From NCBI GenBank assembly GCA_013416455.1, contig JACCES010000004.1:124001-188000 (forward strand): a stretch of DNA of 64,000 nt, in the 5' to 3' direction. Origin of the DNA: Alcaligenaceae bacterium (GTDB taxonomy: Bacteria > Pseudomonadota > Gammaproteobacteria > Burkholderiales > Burkholderiaceae_B). Shown here in pieces: positions 58,626-64,000 of this stretch. The translations under genes were made by a program, and so were the position numbers. The notes under the pieces were generated by a model. The model saw nothing but the letters and a program-made list of their open reading frames with translations. It made no database searches and was not told the origin of the DNA. Each line of letters begins with the position of its first letter. The first letter of the stretch is position 1.

Positions 58626-59138
58626 GTGACTAGAGTCATTCGATCTATCGACAAATTCACGGCTTATCTGGGGATCCTGAGCGGCTTCACAGTGTTTCTC
58701 ATCATGGTGGTCGTGTGCGCCGATGTGGTGGGGCGTTCCTTCTTCAACAAGCCCTTGCTGGGCGCAACCGAACTGTCGGAGCTGCTGCTGGCCAGCCTGA
58801 TCTTCTTCGGGCTGGCCGCGGCCCAGCAGGCCCGGCATCACTACATCGTCGAACTGGTGGTGGTGCGTTTGTCGCCCCGCCCGCAGTCGCTTCTTGCCGG
58901 GCTGACCCATTTGCTCTCGGCGGGGGTGGTGGCAATGCTGGCGTGGTACAGCACCGGCCAGGCCTTCACATCGTACGAAATGGGGGAAATCAGTTTCGGG
59001 ACCGTGGAGTTCCCGATCTGGCCGGCGCGCGCGGTGGTGGCCTTCGGGCTCATCCTCTTTTCTCTGCAGTATCTCATTCAGTTCATGAGAATGTGCGGGC
59101 TGGACGGCTCATCCGCCTCCGAAACGACGGAACAATAG
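58626..59138 (+). CDS. TRAP transporter small permease (DctQ)
   Basis: 170-residue membrane subunit with four helices; the second carries the DctQ-typical SELLLASLIFFGLAAAQQ and is preceded by VVGRSFFNKPLLGATE. Starts at GTG 58626 with GGAG about six bases upstream. It is followed 12 bp later by dctM. Confidence 0.92.
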   Translation: MTRVIRSIDKFTAYLGILSGFTVFLIMVVVCADVVGRSFFNKPLLGATELSELLLASLIFFGLAAAQQARHHYIVELVVVRLSPRPQSLLAGLTHLLSAGVVAMLAWYSTGQAFTSYEMGEISFGTVEFPIWPARAVVAFGLILFSLQYLIQFMRMCGLDGSSASETTEQ

Positions 59139-59150
59139 GAACGTAAAACA

Positions 59151-60446
59151 ATGGAAGTGTTCCAATCAGGGTTGATGATGATCGGCCTGCTGGGCGTCCT
59201 GCTGATCGCGGGCATGCCCATCGCGCTGGCCTTGGCAGCGGCGGGAATCGTGGGGCTGGCGGCGGACCGTTCGTGGGGTTCGATCGAATACATTCTTTCC
59301 ACTTTCTCGTATTCTTCGACCTCACAGTACGCCTATGTGGTCGTGCCCTTGTTCCTCTTCATGGGGCACATGGCTTTTTCCGCCGGGCTGTCCAGAAACG
59401 CCTTCAATGTGGGCCAGCAGTTGCTGGGGCGGCTGCATGGGGGTATTGCGGTGGCCACGATCTTCGCGTGCGCCGCATTCTCGACCATCTGCGGTTCGAG
59501 CGTGGCCACCGCGGCGACGATGGCGCGCGTTGCCGTGCCGGAAATGCTCAGGCTGGGATACAAGCCGGCGCTGGCGGCGGGCAGTGTGGCCGCGGGGGGA
59601 ACCCTGGGCGTGCTGATCCCGCCCAGCGGGCTGCTGGTCATCTATTCCATCGTCACCCAGGTGTCGCTGGCGCAATTGTTCATTGCGGCCATCATTCCCG
59701 GCATCGTGACCACCATCGTCTACATGCTGGGCATCTGGCTGCTGGTGAAATGGAAGCCCGAACTCGCCGGCAAGCGGCTGGAGCGCAAATATACCGTCAA
59801 AGAGAACGCCAAGGCCCTGGGCAGCTGCTGGGAACTGGCGCTGATCTTTCTGCTGGTCATGGGCTCCATCTACACGGGCACCGCCACGCCTACGGAAGCC
59901 GCCGCCGTCGGGGCGCTGTTTTCATTGTTTGCCGTCCTGCGCCGGCCCGGCCGCTGGCGCAACATCGGCGAAGGCCTGAAAGAAACCGGCTCGGCAAGCT
60001 GCTCGATCTTCGCCCTGATCCTGGGCGCCGGGCTCTTCAGCCTGGGCCTGACGGCCACGCAGCTGCCGGCGCATCTGGCCGGTCTGGTCAACGGCCTGGG
60101 CCTGTCGCCGATCATGCTGGTGATCGTCATCCTCGTGCCGTACCTGATCCTGGGCATGTTCCTGGATGGCATTTCGCTCGTGCTGATCACGGTTCCCATC
60201 TTCTTCCCGATGGTCACCGAAGCGGGCTTTCATCCTGTGCTGTTCGGGCTGCTGGTCACGAAGGCAGTGGAGATCGGCTGCCTGACCCCGCCGCTGGGCC
60301 TGAATGTGCTGGTGGTCAAGAGCGCCATTCCCTCCCTGAATCTCGGCGATGCGTTCCGGGGCTGCATCCCGTTCGTCTTCATGGAACTGTTCGTGGTGGC
60401 GCTGATGCTTGCCTTCCCGATGATGAGCCTCGGCCTGATCAGCTGA
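59151..60446 (+). CDS. TRAP transporter large permease (DctM)
   Basis: 431-residue transport subunit with about 12 helices. DctM motifs: VPLFLFMGHMAFSAGLS, CAAFSTICGSSVATAATMA, AAGGTLGVLIPPSGLLVIYS, and LGMFLDGISLVLITVPIFFP, KAVEIGCLTPPLGLNVLV. Together with DctP and DctQ it makes a complete sodium-coupled TRAP system, downstream of the dehydrogenase genes. Confidence 0.95.
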   Translation: MEVFQSGLMMIGLLGVLLIAGMPIALALAAAGIVGLAADRSWGSIEYILSTFSYSSTSQYAYVVVPLFLFMGHMAFSAGLSRNAFNVGQQLLGRLHGGIAVATIFACAAFSTICGSSVATAATMARVAVPEMLRLGYKPALAAGSVAAGGTLGVLIPPSGLLVIYSIVTQVSLAQLFIAAIIPGIVTTIVYMLGIWLLVKWKPELAGKRLERKYTVKENAKALGSCWELALIFLLVMGSIYTGTATPTEAAAVGALFSLFAVLRRPGRWRNIGEGLKETGSASCSIFALILGAGLFSLGLTATQLPAHLAGLVNGLGLSPIMLVIVILVPYLILGMFLDGISLVLITVPIFFPMVTEAGFHPVLFGLLVTKAVEIGCLTPPLGLNVLVVKSAIPSLNLGDAFRGCIPFVFMELFVVALMLAFPMMSLGLIS

Positions 60447-60466
60447 GCCCATTGCCTGGAAACCGG

Positions 60467-60501
60467 AAAGGGCTGAATTCCCGTACGGGATTCAGCCCTT
60501 T
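60467..60501. terminator. Bidirectional terminator between dctM and azurin
   Basis: AAAGGGCTGAAT (60467-60478) pairs with ATTCAGCCCTTT (60490-60501), and the interval contains an inner CCCG-TA-CGGG stem. A/T ends on both sides fit termination of both convergent transcripts. Confidence 0.85.
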
Positions 60502-60574
60502 CTTCTGTGCCTGCCCCTTCCGGGGCCTGCGAGATGCCGGGATCTGTTCCCGGCAACGCCATGCGATGGCGGGT

Positions 60575-61021
60575 TTACTTCACCACGACCTTGCCGCTCA
60601 TGATGGCCCAATGGCCGGGGAAGGAGCAGAAGAAGTCATAATCGCCGCCGGCTTCCAGCTGGGAAGTCTTGAAGGTGACGGAATCCTTTTCGCCGCCGCC
60701 GAGCAGCTTGGTGTGCGCAACGACACGGTCGTCGTTGGGCTTGAGGTAGTCATTGGCCGGACCGGCGGAGGTGGCATCGTTTGCGACGCCTTGCTTATCG
60801 GCAGCCTTGGTGATGACGACATTGTGGCCCATCGCGGCCTTGGGGAGCTTGCCCACATGCACCAGATTCACCGTGAATTCTTCGCAGCTCTTGTCCACCA
60901 CGATTTCCTTGGTGTTGAACTGCATGGCGTCATTGCCTTCGATGGTAACGTCACATTGAGCCGCCATGGCGGGTACGGCCATAACGGACAGCAGTGCGGC
61001 GAGAGTGACTTTTGCAAACAT
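60575..61021 (-). CDS. azu: Azurin (blue copper protein)
   Basis: Periplasmic type-1 copper electron carrier, 148 residues. Signal peptide 1-20 ending AVPAMA. With mature numbering (precursor minus 20), every canonical azurin residue lines up: disulfide C3-C26 (C23, C46), copper ligands H46 (GHNVV), C112, H117 ([11 protein letters not shown]) and axial M121. The ATG at 61021 has GGAG seven bases upstream; ATG 61033 is less likely. It could pass electrons to a peroxidase, nitrite reductase or oxidase, none of which is nearby. Confidence 0.96.
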   Translation of the reverse strand: MFAKVTLAALLSVMAVPAMAAQCDVTIEGNDAMQFNTKEIVVDKSCEEFTVNLVHVGKLPKAAMGHNVVITKAADKQGVANDATSAGPANDYLKPNDDRVVAHTKLLGGGEKDSVTFKTSQLEAGGDYDFFCSFPGHWAIMSGKVVVK

Positions 61022-61256
61022 ATGGATCTCCATGTCGTATCAGAATGACACCAGGGTGCGGTTGAAGCCCGTACCGGAGGCGGTCGTGCAATCACGAAAC
61101 GCTTAATTTTCCAGCAGTAGTGGAATTCACGTATTGATCTCCATCAATATAACCGGTTCGACTAATCGGGACGCCAGCATCCATTCGATTAGTGGGGAAA
61201 TCGGCCTGAAGATCAGCAAGATCCGGACCGGTTTGAAAAAGTTTGCCGCCCGGGAT

Positions 61257-62324
61257 TCAGCCGAGGCGGGCCGCCAGCAGATTCAGGCCGAAACCGCCGA
61301 TCAGCAGGAACAGGAACAGCACGCCGGCCAGGGCGAGGGGAGCGGCCCCCGCCTGGCGGATGGCGCTGACATGCGTGCGCAGGCCGAGAGCCGCCATGGC
61401 CATCGCCAGCAGGATGGTACTGAGCTGCACCAGCATGGAGGCGACTTCAGGAGCAATAATGCCCAGGGAATTGAGGCCCACCGCCGCCACAAAGCCCACG
61501 GCGAACCATGGGATCGAGGGCCGGGCCTTGCCCGCGTCCTGGTTGCCGCCTTCCCGGCTGGCCCGACGCTGTTCCCACCAGGATACAAGAATGAGAAAGG
61601 GTGCCAGCATCATGACGCGCAGCATTTTCTCGACCACGGCGGTATTGGCGGCAACGGGGCCGACCGCATTGCCCGCCGCCACGACCTGCGCCACTTCGTG
61701 CACGGTGGAACCGATGAAGATGCCGAAGGCGTGTTCCGACATGCCCAGGATGGGGTAGAGCAGCGGATAGAGGAACATGCCGATCGTGCCGAACACGACG
61801 ACGGTCGCCACGGCAACCGACACTTTGTGGGCCTGGGCCCGAGTCACGGTTTCCATGGCCATGACCGCGGCCGCCCCGCATATGGCGCTGCCCGCGCCCA
61901 CCAGCATGCAGGTTTGCCGGTCCAGCCCGAACAAGCGCCGGCCGGCCGTCATGGCCAGGCCGTAGACGGACAGAATGATGACGGCATCGAGCACAATGCC
62001 GGCCACGCCGATGGAAGCGGCTTCTTGAAAAGTCAGACGAAAGCCGAACAATATGATGCCGGCCCGCAACAGCCGGGTCTTGCAGAAATCGACCCCCGCC
62101 GCGGAATGGGGGGCAATGGCGGGGAACAGGGTGTTGCCCAGCACCATGCCGATGACGATGGCGAAGGTGAGCGAGCTGAAGCCCAGCGCCCGCATGCTGG
62201 GCAGGCCCGCCAGCCAAAGCCCGCAGCCGGCGATGGCTCCCGCCAGGGCGACGCCCAGCCACCATTGCCGTGTAGAAAGAGCGGACAGAAAACCGGAGCT
62301 GGCTGCGGGCGACAAGGATGACAT
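61257..62324 (-). CDS. YeiH family (UPF0324) putative sulfate/anion exporter
   Basis: 355-residue membrane protein with about ten helices: FAIVIGMVLGNTLFP, LRAGIILFGFRLTFQE, GAGSAICGAAAVMAMETV and the C-terminal LLIGGFGLNLLA. YeiH proteins are labelled putative sulfate exporters. It is divergent from a YeiE-like LysR gene, exactly the E. coli yeiE-yeiH arrangement, which supports control by that regulator. Confidence 0.92.
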   Translation of the reverse strand: MSSLSPAASSGFLSALSTRQWWLGVALAGAIAGCGLWLAGLPSMRALGFSSLTFAIVIGMVLGNTLFPAIAPHSAAGVDFCKTRLLRAGIILFGFRLTFQEAASIGVAGIVLDAVIILSVYGLAMTAGRRLFGLDRQTCMLVGAGSAICGAAAVMAMETVTRAQAHKVSVAVATVVVFGTIGMFLYPLLYPILGMSEHAFGIFIGSTVHEVAQVVAAGNAVGPVAANTAVVEKMLRVMMLAPFLILVSWWEQRRASREGGNQDAGKARPSIPWFAVGFVAAVGLNSLGIIAPEVASMLVQLSTILLAMAMAALGLRTHVSAIRQAGAAPLALAGVLFLFLLIGGFGLNLLAARLG

Positions 62325-62429
62325 GTTGAACCGTTGGCAATATTCTTGTTGAAAGTTGAAGAGTAGGCATGTGTGATATATAAGTCGAATACATAATATT
62401 CAGCTACCCATAACTTTTGGTTAATTTTT
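62325..62429. promoter_or_regulatory. Divergent promoter region of the yeiH-like and LysR genes
   Basis: 105 bp, clearly AT-rich in a GC-rich genome, between two start codons. It must hold both promoters and the LysR binding site. Several T-N11-A type positions are possible, so I do not single one out. Confidence 0.5.
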
Positions 62430-63362
62430 ATGCGGCTCAATCTGCATTTGCTGCGCGTGTTCCATTCCGTGGCGGAAGAGGGCAGTTTCTCGGCGGCCGC
62501 CCGCCGCCTGCACATCAGCCAGCCGGCCGTTTCCAAGGCGGTGTCCGAACTCGAACGCCAGCTGGACGTGATTCTGCTCGAACGGGCCGGGGGGAAGGCC
62601 GCTCCCGGCTTGCGCCTGACGGAATCCGGGGCGGCATTGAATGCCCATGCCCGCGCCATCTTTTCGCTTGAACGCGCTGCGGTGGAGGAATTGCAGCGGC
62701 GCAGCGGGCTCAAGCAGGGGGAACTGGTGATCGGAGCCAGTACCACGATCGCCAGCTACTGGCTGCCCCGTTATCTGCGCGCCTATGCTTCCCGGTGGCC
62801 CGACATCGTTCTGAAGGTGGTGGTGGCCAATACGCAGTCCATCGTCGAGGATCTGTTCGACTGCAGAATGGACATCGCCCTGGTCGAAGGGCCGGTGCAC
62901 ATGGAAGGGGTGGTTCACCAGCCCTGGAGAGAAGAACGGCTGGTCATCGTGGCGCCTCCGGGCTTCATGGGAGCGGACTTCAGGCCGGCGGGCCGAGGGC
63001 CGCAAGCCACCCAAGTCACGAAGCACGATCTTGCGGACGCCACCTGGCTGGTCAGGGAGGCCGGTTCCGGCACACGGGAGGTCTCCCTGGACAGGCTCTC
63101 GAAGGTGGGAGTGGCTGTGCGCCGCAGCACCGAAATAGGCAGCAATGAAGGCATTGCGCGCGCGGTCGCATCGGGGCTGGGCGTTGCCATGCTGCCTTTC
63201 GCGGTCGTGGAGGATTTATTGATTCTGGGCAGGGTGGTGGAACTGCGCCTGCGCGGCATGGCCGAATTGTCCCGGCCGCTGTACCGCCTGGAACGTCGGG
63301 ACCGCCCCCCGAGCCCGGCGGTGCGCGCCTTTCTGGATGTCCTGACGGGCCCCGCACTGTGA
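62430..63362 (+). CDS. LysR-family transcriptional regulator (YeiE-like)
   Basis: 310 residues. The N-terminal winged helix-turn-helix covers about 1-60 (HLLRVFHSVAEEGSFSAAAR, HISQPAVSKAVSELE); the effector domain starts near 92 (GELVIGASTTIASYWLP) and includes a GSGTRE loop typical of CysB/Cbl/YeiE relatives. Being divergent from the yeiH-like gene, it probably controls that gene and itself. E. coli YeiE responds to sulfite, a possible effector here. Confidence 0.92.
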   Translation: MRLNLHLLRVFHSVAEEGSFSAAARRLHISQPAVSKAVSELERQLDVILLERAGGKAAPGLRLTESGAALNAHARAIFSLERAAVEELQRRSGLKQGELVIGASTTIASYWLPRYLRAYASRWPDIVLKVVVANTQSIVEDLFDCRMDIALVEGPVHMEGVVHQPWREERLVIVAPPGFMGADFRPAGRGPQATQVTKHDLADATWLVREAGSGTREVSLDRLSKVGVAVRRSTEIGSNEGIARAVASGLGVAMLPFAVVEDLLILGRVVELRLRGMAELSRPLYRLERRDRPPSPAVRAFLDVLTGPAL

Positions 63363-63373
63363 ATGGTGAAGGG

Positions 63374-63407
63374 GGACGACCGGCCGGAGCCGGGCCGGCG
63401 CTCGTCC
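63374..63407. terminator. Hairpin between convergent LysR and URO-D family genes
   Basis: GGACGACCGGCC (63374-63385) folds with GGCCGG (63393-63398) and, after a CGC bulge, TCGTCC (63402-63407). Stable but without a T-run. Confidence 0.45.
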
Positions 63408-63450
63408 GTACCCCTGGGCCGGGAGGACGAGGCTTGCGCTCAGGCCGTGG

Positions 63451-64000
63451 TCAGAGCGTGCGTGTATAGCTGCGCAGGTAGTCGAGGTTGCGTTGCGAGG
63501 TGAAGGAGGGAATCGTGCAGCCCGGCCCCAGGATCAGCTTCTGCCGACCCACCTGCCGGATCGCGTCGTCGACTTCAGCGGCGATTTCGGGAAGGCTGCG
63601 TTCCTGTATGCGCGTTTCGTCCAGGCCGCCCATGAGGCATTTATCGGTCTGGCCGCGCAGATCGGACAAGGACGGATTGCCCGGAAGCCGGTCGGAAACG
63701 CTCAGGACTTCGCAGGGATAATCCCGGACGCGGTCCATCTGCAGATGGTCGCCATGCACGTGCAGGACCCGCACCATGCCTTCCGCCGCTTCGAGCACGC
63801 GTTTTGCAAACGGCTTCTGGAAGACCTCGTGGCGTTCCGGGCTGACGCCGCGAGGCCGCCCGACCGGAATGGCCCCGTTGATCGAAAGAAAGACGCCATC
63901 CACGCCCAGCTGCTTCACCTTGCGGATATAGTCGCAGGTCGTTTCGGTGACTTCTTCGATGGCATCCAGCGCCGCCTGGCCCTGGCCGAAGAAATTCTCA
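63451..64000 (-). CDS. Uroporphyrinogen decarboxylase (URO-D) family protein, N-terminus cut by window edge
   Basis: The minus-strand frame stays open to the window edge; about 182 C-terminal residues are visible. They include FFGQGQAALDAIEEV, KQLGVDGVFLSINGAIP, MVRVLHVHGDHL, DLRGQTDKCLMGGLDETRI and the end KLILGPGCTIPSFTSQRNL, the pattern of the URO-D/MtaA superfamily. Heme HemE or a corrinoid methyltransferase-type protein are both in this family; the variant LHVHGDHL and the CLMGGLDE block favour the non-HemE branch. The start is outside the window. Confidence 0.8.
   Translation of the reverse strand, partial: ENFFGQGQAALDAIEEVTETTCDYIRKVKQLGVDGVFLSINGAIPVGRPRGVSPERHEVFQKPFAKRVLEAAEGMVRVLHVHGDHLQMDRVRDYPCEVLSVSDRLPGNPSLSDLRGQTDKCLMGGLDETRIQERSLPEIAAEVDDAIRQVGRQKLILGPGCTIPSFTSQRNLDYLRSYTRTL

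Overview
The window is a 64 kb piece of a GC-rich betaproteobacterial chromosome, most likely from the Alcaligenaceae (Bordetella/Achromobacter/Pusillimonas-like) within the Burkholderiales. The evidence is the core gene order glnD-map / rpsB-tsf-pyrH-frr-uppS-cdsA-dxr-rseP-bamA-skp-lpxD-fabZ-lpxA-lpxB-rnhB-trmH-like / ppsR / ppsA / smpB / ratA-rnfH, the strong GC3 bias (which creates very long antisense open frames), and the protein motifs. I see no rRNA, tRNA, IS element, prophage or CRISPR array. Genes cut by the window are the P-type ATPase at the left edge and a URO-D family gene at the right edge.

Region 1 (1-9.6 kb) is an accessory energy-metabolism block. A P2A-type cation ATPase (minus strand) faces a tightly overlapping five-gene operon: a Pta-type phosphotransacetylase, acetate kinase, a divergent phosphoketolase-family TPP enzyme, a beta-CASP metallo-beta-lactamase (RNase-like) and an AMP/thymidine-phosphorylase family enzyme. 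Together they could turn (ribo)nucleotide-derived pentose phosphate into acetyl phosphate, ATP and acetyl-CoA. This is the most interesting candidate system in the window. It is an inference, because the TPP enzyme lacks several residues of canonical phosphoketolases.

Region 2 (9.6-35.2 kb) is housekeeping: dsbB, a MarC-family gene, glnD and map on the minus strand; then translation (rpsB, tsf, frr), UMP kinase, isoprenoid and phospholipid synthesis (uppS, cdsA, dxr), the envelope genes rseP-bamA-skp and lipid A genes lpxD-fabZ-lpxA-lpxB, rnhB and an rRNA-methylase-like gene. PEP synthase and its regulatory kinase/phosphorylase are divergent. smpB, ratA and rnfH follow.

Region 3 (35.2-44.2 kb) has a valine-catabolism trio (acyl-CoA dehydrogenase, 3-hydroxyisobutyryl-CoA hydrolase-like, mmsB), ygfZ on the opposite strand, then mltG-tmk-holB-tatD and an ankyrin-repeat gene. 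Region 4 (44.2-51.2 kb) holds stress and metal genes: a DUF3298 lipoprotein, a YfcG-like GST, glutathione peroxidase, arsC, a double PRC-barrel protein, arsB and a TonB-dependent receptor.

Region 5 (51.2-60.5 kb) looks like a catabolic island. A Baeyer-Villiger monooxygenase and an HSL-type lactone/ester hydrolase are transcribed away from an aldehyde dehydrogenase, a zinc alcohol dehydrogenase and a complete TRAP transporter, across an 879-bp AT-richer control region. The four enzymes match the last four steps of a cyclic-ketone-to-dicarboxylate route (ketone, lactone, hydroxyacid, oxoacid, diacid). Region 6 (60.5-64 kb) contains azurin, a YeiH-family transporter with a divergent YeiE-like LysR regulator, and the partial URO-D family gene.
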